Source of the DNA: Hymenobacter radiodurans
GTDB lineage: Bacteria; Bacteroidota; Bacteroidia; Cytophagales; Hymenobacteraceae
DNA length: 64,000 nucleotides
NCBI RefSeq assembly: GCF_004355185.1
Contig: NZ_CP037922.1
Location: forward strand, 620,001-684,000
Direction of reading: 5' to 3'
A program made the position numbers and the translations under genes. Below the pieces are notes generated by a model that worked only from the letters and a program-made list of their open reading frames with translations, was not told the DNA's origin and searched no databases. Below are positions 27,605-38,700 of the stretch, one piece after another. The number at the start of each line of letters is the position of its first letter. Within the stretch, counting starts at the first letter, position 1.

Positions 27605-30205
27605 ATGAAATACTCGGTCCTCGGCGCTCTTAGCCTGGTCCTTACGTGTCACTTCGGGGCTCCGGCTCAGGCGGTGAAATCCAATAAGCCGGCGGCGAAT
27701 AAGGCTGCTGTAAACAAAAAAGCTTCTTCTTCTGCTTCCTCGCCAGCCGCTCAGACGGCTCCAGTTGCCCCATTGGTAGTACCTTCTTGGCTACCTCCTA
27801 CCAATCCTGTCCAGCCATCAGCTACTATCATCACCAACGTACTTGATACGAAGCTCGATGTGCGGTTTGATTGGGCCAAACAACAGTTGCTTGGCACTGC
27901 TTTGCTCACGCTCCGTCCGCACTTCTATCCCCAGAACCAAGTTGTCCTCGACGCCAAAGGCTTTGATATCAAAAATGTGCGTTTGGTTACGGGCAATAAA
28001 GACAAGACGCTTACCTACGGCTACGACAAGCGCAAACTGACGATCAATCTCGACCGGCAGTACACGCGCTCCGAGACATATCAAGTCCGTATCAACTACG
28101 TCGCAAAGCCTAATGAACTACCTGCGAATGGTAGCGCCGCTATTACTTCAGATAAGGGTTTATATTTCGTAAACCCGCTCGGCACTGAGAAAAATAAGCC
28201 TAAGCAAATCTGGACGCAGGGGGAGACTGAGGCTAACTCGTGTTGGTTTCCGACTATTGATAAGCCAAATCAGCGGATGACCCAGGAAATTGCCATGACA
28301 GTGGAGGCGCAGTACAAAACGCTTTCGAATGGTCTGCTGATTTCCTCCAAGAAGAACTCCGATGGTACCCGCACCGATGTCTGGAAACAGTCATTACCCG
28401 CTGCGCCTTATTTGACCATGATGGCCGTCGGTAATTTTGCTGTGGTAAGCGACACTTGGAGAGGCAAAGCAGTAGATTATTACGTCGATCCACAGTATCA
28501 AAGCACGGCTAAGGCAGTATTTGGGAATACGCCCGAAATGATGGAGTTCTACTCCCAGAAACTTGGTGTTGACTTTCCGTGGGAGAAGTACTCTCAAATC
28601 GCTGTGCATGATTTCGTGTCAGGAGCGATGGAAAATACGACTGCTGTTACGTTCGAACAGTCCATCGTACAACGGTCGGCCCGTGATATTCAGGACATGA
28701 ACTACGATGCCGAGTCGACTATCACCCACGAGCTATTCCACCATTGGTTTGGTGACTACGTTACGAGCGAGTCATGGTCCAATTTGCCCCTCAATGAGTC
28801 GTTCGCCGATTACTCGGAGTTTTTGTGGGCTGAACACAAATATGGCGCTGATGCTGCTGCCTTGGTACAGCAGAAAAGCCTAGGTCAATATTTAGACGAA
28901 GCAAGAAGTAAGCGCGAACCACTTGTGCGCTATCAATATGCTAGCCAAGAAGATATGTTTGATCGTCATTCCTATAACAAGGGAGGGCGCGTACTACATA
29001 TGCTTCGTAAACATGTTGGCGACGAAGCTTTTTTTGCTTCTCTGAATCGCTATCTCACCCAGCACAAATACACAGCTGTTGAGCTATCCGAGTTGCGCAC
29101 GGCATTCGAGGACGTGACCGGCGAGGACTTAATGTGGTTCTTCGATCAGTGGTTTCTACAACGAGGCCATCCCGAGTTGCGTGTTACGCATAGTTACGCT
29201 GGGGGGCAAATTGCGCTACGCGTTCAGCAGCTCCAAGACTCTACCTTCTCACCTATATATCGGCTACCCATCACTGTCACAACGTGGGTAAATAATCAGG
29301 CTACCGATCATCGGATCGTTATTACGAAAGCCAATCAAACATTTCAACTACCCGCAAGTCAGCGCCCTACTTTAGTTAAGTTTGATTCTGGGGGGCAATT
29401 ATTAGCGGACATTGATGAAGAGCTAACCCAGGAGGAATTAGTTTATCAATACTATCACGCTCGTAATTATTTGCAGAAATACGAAGCCATCGAAAAGCTG
29501 CGCCCCAAGCTAGCAGACTTAGCCGTGAGCGGTATGATGCGCAACGCCCTCAACGATAATTTCTGGGCCGTGCGCCAAGCTGCTGCAGAAGCGTTACGCC
29601 GCTATAAAGGAGCGGAAGGCAACGCTGTACGAACTGAACTGCAACGGGTGGCCACTAAGGATAAGAAAAGCCAAGTTCGTGCTGCTGCAATAGCAAGCCT
29701 ATCTTCCTTTCAAAACGAAGATTTTGGATCTGTATACACAATCGCTCTAGCGGACAGCTCTAATCTTGTAGTTAGTGCTGCCATCAACGCCCTTGCTAAG
29801 GCACCTACTATTGAATCGAGGGCACAAATAAATAAGATACAGGAAAAAGCTAGTCCCAGCCTATTAAGTGCCTTGTCGAATTACTATGCTCTTAACGGCA
29901 GCGTAGATCAATATCAATGGTATTTAGGCCGTATGAGTGAAGTAAGCGACGAGGATCTGTATGAATCCTACTTGCAGAACTTCGCCACCTTTATGTTACG
30001 AATGCCCCCTGTGGAGCGTGACAAAGGAGTACAGCGCTTAGAAAGCTATGCCCGGTCTCACTCACGCGACATCGTTCGGCTCGGCGCATATAAGGCCTTA
30101 AGCGCAATGGCTCCTAGCATGCCGACCATAAAAACGCTATTGCAAGACATTCGCACAAAAGAAAAAGACCCCAACTTGAAGACCATGTATACTTTGCTTC
30201 AATGA
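27605..30205 (+). CDS. M1 family aminopeptidase with HEAT-like C terminus
   Basis: 866 residues with a signal peptide (ending near AQA). The catalytic zinc site is intact: HELFH at residues 375-379 and Glu398 in the LNESFADY segment. The exopeptidase motif GAMEN lies upstream (about residue 340). After the catalytic part, residues about 640-866 form alpha-helical HEAT-like repeats. It would remove N-terminal residues from peptides in the periplasm or outside the cell. No close gene partner. Confidence 0.92.
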   Translation: MKYSVLGALSLVLTCHFGAPAQAVKSNKPAANKAAVNKKASSSASSPAAQTAPVAPLVVPSWLPPTNPVQPSATIITNVLDTKLDVRFDWAKQQLLGTALLTLRPHFYPQNQVVLDAKGFDIKNVRLVTGNKDKTLTYGYDKRKLTINLDRQYTRSETYQVRINYVAKPNELPANGSAAITSDKGLYFVNPLGTEKNKPKQIWTQGETEANSCWFPTIDKPNQRMTQEIAMTVEAQYKTLSNGLLISSKKNSDGTRTDVWKQSLPAAPYLTMMAVGNFAVVSDTWRGKAVDYYVDPQYQSTAKAVFGNTPEMMEFYSQKLGVDFPWEKYSQIAVHDFVSGAMENTTAVTFEQSIVQRSARDIQDMNYDAESTITHELFHHWFGDYVTSESWSNLPLNESFADYSEFLWAEHKYGADAAALVQQKSLGQYLDEARSKREPLVRYQYASQEDMFDRHSYNKGGRVLHMLRKHVGDEAFFASLNRYLTQHKYTAVELSELRTAFEDVTGEDLMWFFDQWFLQRGHPELRVTHSYAGGQIALRVQQLQDSTFSPIYRLPITVTTWVNNQATDHRIVITKANQTFQLPASQRPTLVKFDSGGQLLADIDEELTQEELVYQYYHARNYLQKYEAIEKLRPKLADLAVSGMMRNALNDNFWAVRQAAAEALRRYKGAEGNAVRTELQRVATKDKKSQVRAAAIASLSSFQNEDFGSVYTIALADSSNLVVSAAINALAKAPTIESRAQINKIQEKASPSLLSALSNYYALNGSVDQYQWYLGRMSEVSDEDLYESYLQNFATFMLRMPPVERDKGVQRLESYARSHSRDIVRLGAYKALSAMAPSMPTIKTLLQDIRTKEKDPNLKTMYTLLQ

Positions 30206-30366
30206 TGTGAAGGCAGACCTTTATAGCTCTTACGCAGATAATTGGCTTCGTAAATCAGTAGCTCAAATTCTAGCCGTGGGGGGCAATTTCGAAAGATCGC
30301 TCCCCATTGCTAGAAAAAATATTGAAAGCTTTTCGGCTGTGAGCTTGACTTACATCAGAAAGCCGT

Positions 30367-30374
30367 TAATTTTG
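30367..30374 (+). promoter_or_regulatory. Promoter of the tRNA-Tyr/Gly/Thr-tuf unit
   Basis: TAATTTTG preceded by TTG at 30345-30347 with a 19-base spacer, a good match to the Bacteroidota housekeeping promoter. It lies about 85 bases before tRNA-Tyr in a 250-base spacer that otherwise holds nothing recognisable apart from a GGGGGGC motif at 30278. Confidence 0.6.
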
Positions 30375-30457
30375 CAACTCCTTTTGCCACCCTACCACTT
30401 TCAGGTCAGGGTTTTTAAAGGAAAATATTCTCTGCGAATGGTGGAGGAAATATACTT

Positions 30458-30540
30458 GGGGAGGTTCCAGAGCGGCCAAATGGGACAGACTGTAACTCTG
30501 TTAGCGTAAGCTTTCGAAGGTTCGAATCCTTCTCTCCCCA
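30458..30540 (+). tRNA. tRNA-Tyr (anticodon GTA)
   Basis: Class II tRNA with a long variable arm. Acceptor GGGGAGG/TCTCCCC, anticodon loop CTGTAAC, T arm GAAGG TTCGAAT CCTTC. Confidence 0.96.
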
Positions 30541-30556
30541 CAGAGTAAGTTGAAAA

Positions 30557-30619
30557 ATTCAAGAATTGAGTCTCTAACATGTAGCTATCATGCTGCTTTT
30601 GAGGAATCAATTCTTGAGA
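30557..30619 (+). repeat. Hairpin in the tRNA-Tyr/tRNA-Gly spacer
   Basis: TCAAGAATTGA (30559-30569) pairs exactly with TCAATTCTTGA (30607-30617), with a further short extension beyond a bulge. It may be a processing signal between two tRNAs of the same transcript. Confidence 0.5.
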
Positions 30620-30635
30620 TTTTAAACTTTATATC

Positions 30636-30708
30636 GCGGGAGTAGCTCAGTTGGTAGAGCGACAGCCTTCCAAGCTGTAGGTCGCGAGTTCGAACCTCGT
30701 CTCCCGCT
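30636..30708 (+). tRNA. tRNA-Gly (anticodon TCC)
   Basis: Cloverleaf with acceptor GCGGGAG/CTCCCGC, anticodon loop CTTCCAA between ACAGC and GCTGT, T arm GCGAG TTCGAAC CTCGT. Confidence 0.96.
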
Positions 30709-30778
30709 CTTTATCATCTTCTATCAATAACGGTTGGTTGATTAAAGATGATAAGAGGACGATAATGTTTTACATCAA

Positions 30779-30850
<72 letters not shown>

Positions 30851-31023
30851 CTTAATATCTAGTACTAATACCGGCGGAGCAGCGCGACTGCACCGTTTGG
30901 ATCTTTCAGCAAGGCAAAGCGACATGCAGAAGCTTTTCAAATAGCGCTGCGTTTCGCTTTCTTGTAGGTTAGCTCAGTCGCGTTTTCCTCTTATTACCAC
31001 TACATTTCTCTAATCTCTTTACA

Positions 31024-32214
31024 ATGGCTAAAGAAAATTTTGATCGTTCCAAACCGCACGTGAACATCGGTACCATCGGGCACGTGGACCACGGCAAAAC
31101 GACCCTGACCGCTGCTATCACCTCGGTACTGGCGAACAAAGGTTTGGCCGCTAAGCGTGACTTCTCCTCGATCGACAATGCTCCTGAGGAGAAAGAGCGT
31201 GGTATCACTATCAACACGGCTCACGTTGAGTACGCTACTGAAAACCGTCACTATGCTCACGTTGACTGCCCTGGTCACGCTGACTATGTGAAGAACATGG
31301 TTACTGGTGCCGCTCAAATGGACGGTGCTATCCTTGTAGTAGCTGCTACTGACGGCCCAATGCCTCAGACCCGTGAGCACATCTTGTTGGCTCGCCAAGT
31401 AGGTGTACCTCAGTTGGTAGTGTTCATGAACAAAGTCGACATGGTCGACGACCCTGAATTGCTCGAACTCGTTGAGATGGAAATCCGCGAGTTGCTCTCT
31501 TTCTATGACTTCGACGGCGACAATATTCCAGTTATTCAGGGCTCTGCTCTGGGTGGCCTGAATGGTGATGCTAACTGGGTTCCTAAGATTGAGGAACTGA
31601 TGGCAGCTGTTGACAGTTTTATTCCAATTCCAGCTCGTTTAACTGACCTGCCCTTCCTGATGCCAGTAGAGGACGTGTTCTCTATCACAGGTCGTGGTAC
31701 TGTAGCAACTGGTCGTATCGAGCGTGGTATCATCAACTCTGGTGAGCAAGTTGATATCCTTGGTATGGGCGCTGCTCCTGGTTTGAAGTCGACGGTTACA
31801 GGCGTGGAAATGTTCCGCAAAATCCTTGACCGTGGCGAAGCTGGTGACAACGTTGGTCTGTTGCTGCGTGGTATTGAAAAAGAAGCCATCCGTCGCGGCA
31901 TGGTTATTTGCAAGCCAGGTTCAGTAACTCCTCACCAAAAATTCAAGGCTGAGGTATACGTGTTGTCGAAAGAGGAAGGTGGCCGTCACACTCCTTTCTT
32001 CAACAACTATCGTCCTCAGTTCTATCTGCGTACCACTGACGTAACGGGTATCATCACTCTGCCAGAAGGCGTAGAAATGGTAATGCCTGGTGACAACATC
32101 ACTATCCAAGTGGAATTGATCAGCAAAGTGGCTATGGAGAAAGGTCTACGTTTCGCTATTCGCGAAGGTGGCCGTACTGTAGGTGCTGGTCAGGTGACCG
32201 AAATCCTCGACTAA
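31024..32214 (+). CDS. tuf: Elongation factor Tu
   Basis: 396 residues. It delivers aminoacyl-tRNA to the ribosome. G1 GHVDHGKT (residues 19-26), G3 [13 protein letters not shown]4 NKVD and G5 GSAL are intact. The switch regions and beta-barrel domains are complete up to the C-terminal [10 protein letters not shown]. It follows the tRNA-Tyr/Gly/Thr cluster, a common bacterial arrangement, with its own terminator at 32231-32266. Codon use is more biased than in the surrounding metabolic genes, as expected for a highly expressed protein. Confidence 0.98.
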   Translation: MAKENFDRSKPHVNIGTIGHVDHGKTTLTAAITSVLANKGLAAKRDFSSIDNAPEEKERGITINTAHVEYATENRHYAHVDCPGHADYVKNMVTGAAQMDGAILVVAATDGPMPQTREHILLARQVGVPQLVVFMNKVDMVDDPELLELVEMEIRELLSFYDFDGDNIPVIQGSALGGLNGDANWVPKIEELMAAVDSFIPIPARLTDLPFLMPVEDVFSITGRGTVATGRIERGIINSGEQVDILGMGAAPGLKSTVTGVEMFRKILDRGEAGDNVGLLLRGIEKEAIRRGMVICKPGSVTPHQKFKAEVYVLSKEEGGRHTPFFNNYRPQFYLRTTDVTGIITLPEGVEMVMPGDNITIQVELISKVAMEKGLRFAIREGGRTVGAGQVTEILD

Positions 32215-32230
32215 TTATTAACAGTCAAGA

Positions 32231-32266
32231 CGATCCGCCTCCGATTTTTCGGGGGCGGATTTGTTT
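32231..32266 (+). terminator. tuf terminator
   Basis: ATCCGCCTCCGA pairs with TCGGGGGCGGAT (one G-U pair), followed by TTTGTTTTG. The -33 element of the next promoter overlaps its end. Confidence 0.82.
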
Positions 32267-32290
32267 TGAACCTATATTACCTTACATTTG
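32260..32290 (+). promoter_or_regulatory. Promoter of tRNA-Trp-secE-nusG-rplKAJL-rpoBC
   Basis: TTTG (32260-32263), 19-base spacer, TACATTTG (32283-32290). This matches the Bacteroidota housekeeping promoter closely. Confidence 0.75.
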
Positions 32291-32331
32291 CACTCCCAAT
32301 TGAGACATTTGTTTCGTGGGGTGCATTTTTT

Positions 32332-32402
32332 ACGGGCGTAGTTCAAGGGTAGAATAGAGGTCTCCAAAACCTTTGATGGGAGTTCGAATCTCTCCGCCCG
32401 TG
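32332..32402 (+). tRNA. tRNA-Trp (anticodon CCA)
   Basis: Cloverleaf with acceptor ACGGGCG/CGCCCGT, anticodon loop CTCCAAA, T arm GGGAG TTCGAAT CTCTC. It precedes secE, the usual place for this tRNA. Confidence 0.96.
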
Positions 32403-32453
32403 CAAAAAGGTCGTTTGTGCGGCCAATCTTTAAAGCCTAACCTGGCTCCAGAC

Positions 32454-32648
32454 ATGAGTAAGCTGACAAATTACATCCGCGAGACTACTGAGGAGATGCG
32501 CTACAAAGTAACGTGGCCTTCTTTTGAGGAACTGCAGAAAAGTGCCGGTTTGGTACTACTTGGCTCACTCATCTTTGCTGCTGTTGTTGGTCTGATGGAC
32601 TTAGTGTTCAACACAGGCTTGGAAGCTTTCTACAATTCATTCCGTTAA
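32454..32648 (+). CDS. secE: Preprotein translocase subunit SecE
   Basis: 64 residues from the ATG at 32454. It is the short single-helix form: an amphipathic TEEMRYKVTWPSFEELQKSA segment, then one transmembrane helix (LVLLGSLIFAAVVGLMDLVF). It stabilises SecY in the inner-membrane channel. Twelve bases upstream of nusG, the usual order. Confidence 0.95.
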   Translation: MSKLTNYIRETTEEMRYKVTWPSFEELQKSAGLVLLGSLIFAAVVGLMDLVFNTGLEAFYNSFR

Positions 32649-32659
32649 TCGGCTGATCA

Positions 32660-33220
32660 ATGGGAGAATTGAAGTGGTATGTAGTTCGCTCTGTGAGCGG
32701 ACAAGAAAAGAAAGCTAAGCAATATCTGGAAACGGAGCTTGGCCGACACAATCTGACGGAAATGGTACCACAAGTGCTAATTCCTATTGAGAAAGTGTTC
32801 GAAATGCGTAATGGTAAGAAGCGTGTTCGGGAGCGTAACCTGTACCCAGGTTATATTATTATCCATGCCGATCTGACCCACGGTGAGGTTGATCATATCA
32901 TCACTAGCACTCCAGGAGTCATTGGTTGGGTAGGCGATAAGGACAGTAAGACTGCTTCCAGCAAACCCGCCCCGCTACACATCTCAGAAGTTAACCGCAT
33001 TCTGGGCATTGTAGATGAACAGGAGGAGCAAACCGCATCCCTAGAGACTCCTTTCATTACTGGTGAGCTAGTAAAAGTGATTGACGGCGCATTCAGTGGT
33101 TTCTCGGGTACAGTTTCCGAGGTATTTGAAGAGCGTAAGAAGCTTAACGTAATCGTTAAAATCTTCGGTCGTAGCACTCCAATGGAGTTAAGTTACACTC
33201 AAGTAGAAAAAGAATCATAG
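32660..33220 (+). CDS. nusG: Transcription termination/antitermination factor NusG
   Basis: 186 residues. The NGN domain (WYVVRSVSGQEKKAKQYLE; LYPGYIIIHADLT) covers the first 110 residues and the KOW motif (GELVKVIDGAFSGFSGTV) the last 55. It binds RNA polymerase and couples it to translation and Rho. About 130 bases separate it from rplK, within the same unit. Confidence 0.96.
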   Translation: MGELKWYVVRSVSGQEKKAKQYLETELGRHNLTEMVPQVLIPIEKVFEMRNGKKRVRERNLYPGYIIIHADLTHGEVDHIITSTPGVIGWVGDKDSKTASSKPAPLHISEVNRILGIVDEQEEQTASLETPFITGELVKVIDGAFSGFSGTVSEVFEERKKLNVIVKIFGRSTPMELSYTQVEKES

Positions 33221-33240
33221 TATATAAGATCTTATCGTCG

Positions 33241-33262
33241 CTGGCTAGTCGCTTCGAGCCAG
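33241..33262 (+). promoter_or_regulatory. Hairpin in the rplK leader, possible L1 operator
   Basis: CTGGCT (33241-33246) pairs with AGCCAG (33257-33262) in the nusG-rplK spacer. In many bacteria L1 represses rplKA by binding a leader hairpin in this place, but I cannot confirm the L1-specific loop by eye. Confidence 0.3.
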
Positions 33263-33349
33263 TGATGCTTCCACATAGTAACTCGAAGCAAATTTTAAAC
33301 TGAGGGCCCATGGTGTTACGACCTGCAAGCCCGAAGCCTTTTAACACCA

Positions 33350-33793
33350 ATGGCCAAAGAAATTAGAGGTTATCTGCGATTGCAGATAAAGGGAGGCGCC
33401 GCGAATCCTTCGCCGCCGGTTGGACCTGCACTTGGTAGCAAAGGCCTTAACATCATGGAGTTTTGCAAGCAGTTCAATGCTCGCACCCAGGATAAGGCCG
33501 GCCAAGTATGTCCCGTTTTGATCACCATGTACACCGACAAGTCATTTGACTTCGTGGTGAAAACGCCCCCCGCGCCGGTATTGCTGCTCGAAGCTGCAAA
33601 AATCCAAAGTGGGTCGAAGGAGCCTAACCGTAATAAGGTAGGCTCGGTTACTTGGGATCAGGTGCGCCAGATTGCTGAAACCAAAATGACTGACCTCAAC
33701 GCATTTAAAATTGAGTCAGCTATGAAGCTTGTGGCTGGTACAGCCCGTAGCATGGGTATCACTGTCAAGGGCGATTCTCCCTTTGCAAACTAA
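33350..33793 (+). CDS. rplK: 50S ribosomal protein L11
   Basis: 147 residues. L11 binds 23S rRNA at the GTPase centre. It has the N-terminal [34 protein letters not shown] and C-terminal RSMGITVKG segments typical of the family. Start ATG at 33350. First gene of rplKAJL; 21 bases to rplA. Confidence 0.97.
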   Translation: MAKEIRGYLRLQIKGGAANPSPPVGPALGSKGLNIMEFCKQFNARTQDKAGQVCPVLITMYTDKSFDFVVKTPPAPVLLLEAAKIQSGSKEPNRNKVGSVTWDQVRQIAETKMTDLNAFKIESAMKLVAGTARSMGITVKGDSPFAN

Positions 33794-33814
33794 CTTTTAA
33801 ACCTAGAAAATCTC

Positions 33815-34510
33815 ATGGCAAAAGTTAGCAAAAAACGCAAGGAAGCCCTTGCCAAGCACGACCTGACGCAAGTACGTTCACTGGTTGAGGCAGCGAAAAT
33901 AGTAAAGGACATCACCTATACTAAGTTCGACTCATCCGTTGACATCGACGTGCGTCTGGGCGTTGACCCCCGTAAAGCTGACCAAATGGTGCGTGGCGTA
34001 GCCACATTGCCCCACGGTACCGGCAAAACCGTTCGTGTACTAGCTCTAGTAACGCCCGATAAAGAAGCCGAAGCAACTGCTGCTGGTGCTGACTTTGTTG
34101 GTCTTGATGACTATATCTCGAAAATCGAGAAAGGCTGGACTGACATCGACGTGATTATCACGATGCCCTCAGTAATGGCTAAAGTAGGTCGTCTGGGTCG
34201 TGTGCTCGGTCCTCGTGGCTTAATGCCCAACCCTAAGTCGGGTACTGTTACCACTGACGTAGCTAAGGCTGTTCAGGAAGTGAAAGCTGGTAAAATCGAC
34301 TTCAAAGTTGATAAAACTGGCATCATTCACTGCAGCGTAGGCAAAGTATCTTTCGACGACAACAAACTCGCCGAAAATGCTTTCGAGGTAATTCAAACGC
34401 TAACGCGTCTGAAGCCTTCATCGGCTAAAGGTACTTACATCAAGAGTATTACGCTTTCGAGCACGATGAGCCCGGCTGTTCCGGTAGACACGACGGTAAC
34501 TTCCGCCTAA
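33815..34510 (+). CDS. rplA: 50S ribosomal protein L1
   Basis: 231 residues. It forms the L1 stalk and often represses its own operon. It has the [25 protein letters not shown] opening and the [10 protein letters not shown] motif. Eighteen bases to rplJ. Confidence 0.97.
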   Translation: MAKVSKKRKEALAKHDLTQVRSLVEAAKIVKDITYTKFDSSVDIDVRLGVDPRKADQMVRGVATLPHGTGKTVRVLALVTPDKEAEATAAGADFVGLDDYISKIEKGWTDIDVIITMPSVMAKVGRLGRVLGPRGLMPNPKSGTVTTDVAKAVQEVKAGKIDFKVDKTGIIHCSVGKVSFDDNKLAENAFEVIQTLTRLKPSSAKGTYIKSITLSSTMSPAVPVDTTVTSA

Positions 34511-34527
34511 CTAACTGACGACGAACT

Positions 34528-35082
34528 ATGACTCGGGAAGAAAAACAAGACCTCGTCAACGAGTTGAGCGAAAAGTTTCAATCGCACAACGCGTTCTATA
34601 TCACGGACGCTTCTACAATGTCCGTAGCGAAGATCAACGATTTCCGTCGCCTGTGCTTCAACCGCGGGATGGAGTACAAAGTGTACAAGAACACGTTGAT
34701 CCGCAAAGCTCTCGATACCCTCGGTGGCGATACCACCGAGATGGATGAGGCTTTGAAAGGCCAATCAGGCATCCTGTTCTCGAAAGAGTCAGGCAATGCA
34801 CCAGCCAAATTGCTGAAGGATTTCTACAAGCAGCAGAACTACAGCAAAACTGCAGTTCCTAAGCCAGCCCTCAAGGGGGCATATATTGACAGCGGCGTTT
34901 ATGTCGGTGTTAATCAGCTAGAAATGCTTAGCACTATCAAAGGCAAGCAGGAACTTCTCGGTGAAATCATTGGGTTGCTGCAATCGCCTGCTAAGAATGT
35001 TATATCTGCTCTATCGAGTGGCGGCAGCAAACTGGCTGGTATCCTCAAAACACTTTCCGAAAAAGAAGAGGTTGCAGGCTAA
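34528..35082 (+). CDS. rplJ: 50S ribosomal protein L10
   Basis: 184 residues. L10 anchors L7/L12 to the ribosome. It has the DFRRLCFNRGMEYKVYKNTLIRKAL rRNA-binding core and the C-terminal L12-binding helix. Sixty-eight bases to rplL. Confidence 0.96.
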   Translation: MTREEKQDLVNELSEKFQSHNAFYITDASTMSVAKINDFRRLCFNRGMEYKVYKNTLIRKALDTLGGDTTEMDEALKGQSGILFSKESGNAPAKLLKDFYKQQNYSKTAVPKPALKGAYIDSGVYVGVNQLEMLSTIKGKQELLGEIIGLLQSPAKNVISALSSGGSKLAGILKTLSEKEEVAG

Positions 35083-35150
35083 CCGCTGCTCATCTTTTTC
35101 ACTTTCAATTTCCAAACGATTCAATAACCTTTTTTTAACAATCTACAGAA

Positions 35151-35531
35151 ATGGCAGATTTGAAAGCATTCGCTGAGCAGCTCGTTAGCCTGACGGTGAA
35201 AGAAGTAAACGAACTGGCTACTATCCTGAAGGACGAGTACGGCATTGAGCCTGCTGCGGCTGCTCCAGTAATGATGGCTGGCGGTGGCGGTGGTGCTGCT
35301 GCTGAAGCTCCCGAGGAGAAAACCTCGTTCGACGTAATTTTGAAGGCTGCTGGCGGCGCTAAGCTGGCTGTAGTTAAATTGGTAAAAGACCTGACTGGTC
35401 TTGGCTTGAAAGAAGCTAAAGAACTAGTTGATGGTGCTCCTAAGCCTTTGAAAGAAGGTGTTACCAAAGACGAAGCCGACACGCTGAAGAAGCAACTGGA
35501 AGAAGCCGGCGCTGAAGTAGAAGTTAAGTAA
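35151..35531 (+). CDS. rplL: 50S ribosomal protein L7/L12
   Basis: 126 residues. It has an N-terminal dimer helix, an Ala/Gly hinge ([19 protein letters not shown]) and the C-terminal factor-binding domain ([12 protein letters not shown]...[12 protein letters not shown]). The acidic stalk protein recruits translation GTPases. Confidence 0.97.
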   Translation: MADLKAFAEQLVSLTVKEVNELATILKDEYGIEPAAAAPVMMAGGGGGAAAEAPEEKTSFDVILKAAGGAKLAVVKLVKDLTGLGLKEAKELVDGAPKPLKEGVTKDEADTLKKQLEEAGAEVEVK

Positions 35532-35568
35532 GCTGCGGCCCGCTTTTTCTCCTATAAACTTGGATAGG

Positions 35569-35592
35569 CCTGGCAACTAAGCCAGGTCTTTT
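35569..35592 (+). terminator. Likely attenuator between rplL and rpoB
   Basis: CCTGGC (35569-35574) pairs with GCCAGG (35581-35586), followed by TCTTTT. A partial terminator here would let cells make more L7/L12 than RNA polymerase, as in many bacteria. Confidence 0.65.
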
Positions 35593-35734
35593 CCTGTTTG
35601 TAGGCTATAAGTTTTAATAAATTGCCCCCCAGCGCCGCATTGCGGCTTTTCGTGCCTACGGGTACGTAGGTGGGAATGGTCAGGTTGACCAGAGTTAGTA
35701 AGCTTCAGTGTCCATTTCTTAAGACCCAAACGCA

Positions 35735-38700
35735 TTGGCTACACCGAAAGCAGAGGCTTTGCAGAAAGCCGTTGAGCGAATCAATTTCGCCAAGATTAAA
35801 AAAGTTATCGAGTATCCGGATTTCTTGGACGTGCAGTTGCAGTCGTTCCAAGATTTCTTCCAGTTGGAGACTGCGGCCGAAAGCCGTGCCGATGAAGGCC
35901 TGTTCAAGGTGTTTGCGGAGAACTTCCCAATCTCGGACTCGCGCGAGAATTTTGTGCTACAGTTTATGGATTACCACGTCGACCCGCCGAAATATTCGGT
36001 CGACGAGTGTATTGACCGTGGCTTGACTTACTCCGTACCGTTGAAAGCTAAGCTCCGTCTTATTTGCAACGATACGGATAACGAAGATTTTGAGACGATT
36101 GAGCAGGAAGTGTTTTTGGGAAATATCCCTTACATGACCGAAAAGGGCTCTTTTGTGATCAACGGTGCCGAGCGTGTTATAGTATCACAATTGCATCGTT
36201 CACCAGGTGTGTTCTTTGCGCAGAGCAAGCACACCAACGGTACTAAGCTGTATTCAGCGCGTATCATCCCGTTCAAAGGTTCGTGGATTGAGTTTGCCAC
36301 AGACGTGAACAACGTGATGTACGCCTACATCGACCGTAAGAAGAAATTTCCGGTAACAACTCTGCTCCGTGCTATCGGCTACGGAACTGACAAAGACATT
36401 CTCGACCTGTTTGGTTTGTCGGAGGAGGTAAAGGCAGAGAAGAAAAGCTTGAAGAAGGCAGTAGGCCGTAAGTTGGCTGCTCGGGTTCTACGCACCTGGA
36501 CTGAAGACTTCGTAGACGAGGATACTGGTGAAGTAGTGTCGATCGATCGTAACGAAGTTCTGTTGGAGCGTGACTCCACTATTCAAGAAGAGGACATCGA
36601 TGTAATCCTCAACGCGGGCCCCAAGTCCATCATTCTTCATAAGGAGAATGTGAATATTGCGGACTTCGCTATTATTTATAACACCCTACAGAAAGACAAC
36701 TCCAACTCGGAGAAGGAAGCTGTGGAGCAAATCTATCGTCAGCTCCGTAATACAGAAGCTCCTGACGAAGAAACTGCTCGTGACATCATCCAGAAACTGT
36801 TCTTCTCTGATAAGCGCTACGACCTCGGCGACGTTGGTCGTTACCGCATCAATAAGAAACTAGGTCTTGATAAGAACTGGGAAGCCCGGGTATTGACTAA
36901 CGAGGACATTGTTCTCATTGTCAAGTACCTGATCGGTCTTATTAACTCGAAGGCAGTAGTCGATGATATTGACCACTTGTCTAACCGCCGGGTACGTACG
37001 GTAGGGGAGCAGCTTTATGCCCAGTTCGGCGTGGGTTTGGCCCGTATGGCGCGTACTATTAAGGAGCGTATGAACGTGCGCGACAACGAGGACTTTAAGC
37101 CAGTTGATCTAATCAACGCTCGTACGTTGTCGTCGGTTATTAACTCCTTCTTCGGTACGAACCAGCTTTCCCAGTTCATGGACCAGACTAACCCATTGGC
37201 TGAGGTGACGCACAAGCGTCGCGTATCGGCACTGGGGCCAGGAGGTCTGTCGCGTGAGCGTGCTGGTTTCGAAGTACGTGACGTACACTATACCCACTAC
37301 GGGCGTCTGTGCACGATCGAAACTCCTGAAGGACCAAACATCGGTCTGATATCTTCACTCTGCGTTCACGCTCGCGTGAATGGTATGGGCTTTATCGAAA
37401 CTCCTTACCGTGCTGTAAAAGAAGGTAAGGTAGACGTAAGTCATGAGGTGAAGTACCTGACCGCTGAAGAAGAAGACACTCACCACATCGCGCAAGCTAA
37501 TGCCCGTATTGATGATAAGGGCAACTTCTTGTCAGAATTGGTAAAAGGCCGCTTCGAAGGCGACTTCCCGGTGGTAGAGCCGGCGGAGTACTCTTACATG
37601 GACGTTGCGCCAAACCAAATTGTATCGGTAGCTGCCTCGCTGATTCCCTTCTTGGAGCATGATGATGCCAACCGCGCACTGATGGGCTCGAACATGCAAC
37701 GTCAGGCTGTGCCGCTGCTCCGTCCTGAGGCTCCTATTGTGGGCACAGGCTTGGAAGGTCGTACTGCTATTGACTCACGCACGCTGGTTGTCGCTGAAGG
37801 TGATGGTGAAATTGATTATGTAGATGCTAATAAGATCATCGTTCGCTATGATCTGACTGCTGAAGATGTGCTTGTAAGCTTCGATGCCGAGCGAGTGTCA
37901 TATGATCTGATCAAATTCCGTCGTACTAACCAGGACACTTGCATCAACCTCACGCCGCTGGTGAAGAAAGGTCAGCGCGTAACGAAGGGCGAGCCGCTAT
38001 GTGAGGGTTATGGCACGAACAAGGGTGAGCTAGCTCTCGGTCGTAACATGCAGGTGGCCTTTATGCCATGGCAAGGCTATAACTTCGAGGATGCCATTGT
38101 AATCTCGGAGCGTGTTGTTCGCGACGACATCTTCACTTCTATCCACATTGAGGAATTCGAACTGGAGGTTCGGGAGACGAAGCGTGGTGAGGAAGAGTTG
38201 ACTTCGGAAATCCCGAACGTGAGCGAAGAAGCTGTTCGTAACCTCGACGACAACGGTATCATCCGTCTGGGCGCAGAGGTGAAGGAAGGCGACATCCTCA
38301 TCGGTAAGATTACTCCCAAGGGTGAAACTGATCCAACGCCTGAAGAGAAGCTCCTCCGCGCCATCTTTGGTGACAAAGCTGGTGATGTGAAAGACGCTTC
38401 GCTTAAGGCGCCGCCATCCTTGAATGGTGTGGTTATCGGTACAAAGCTGTTCTCGCGTCCCAAGAAAGACAAGAATTTACGCGCGAAGTCGAAGAAGGAA
38501 GTAGAAGAGTTGAAAGACCGCTATGCCCAAGAGCTTCGTAGTGTGAAGGCAGTAATGGTTGACAAACTGGTGCAGCTTCTAGAGGGTAAAACCTCTCAGG
38601 GTGTAAAGCACAAATTTGGCGATGAGATCTTGTCCAAAGGTGTGAAATTCGGTAAGAAGAACGTCACCGAAGCGCTCTTCCCCGAGAAGAACCCTTATAA

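Noticed and set aside
30207..30509. 100-codon frame before and into tRNA-Tyr
   Set aside because: It runs into the tRNA and contains the promoter; no start context or similarity.
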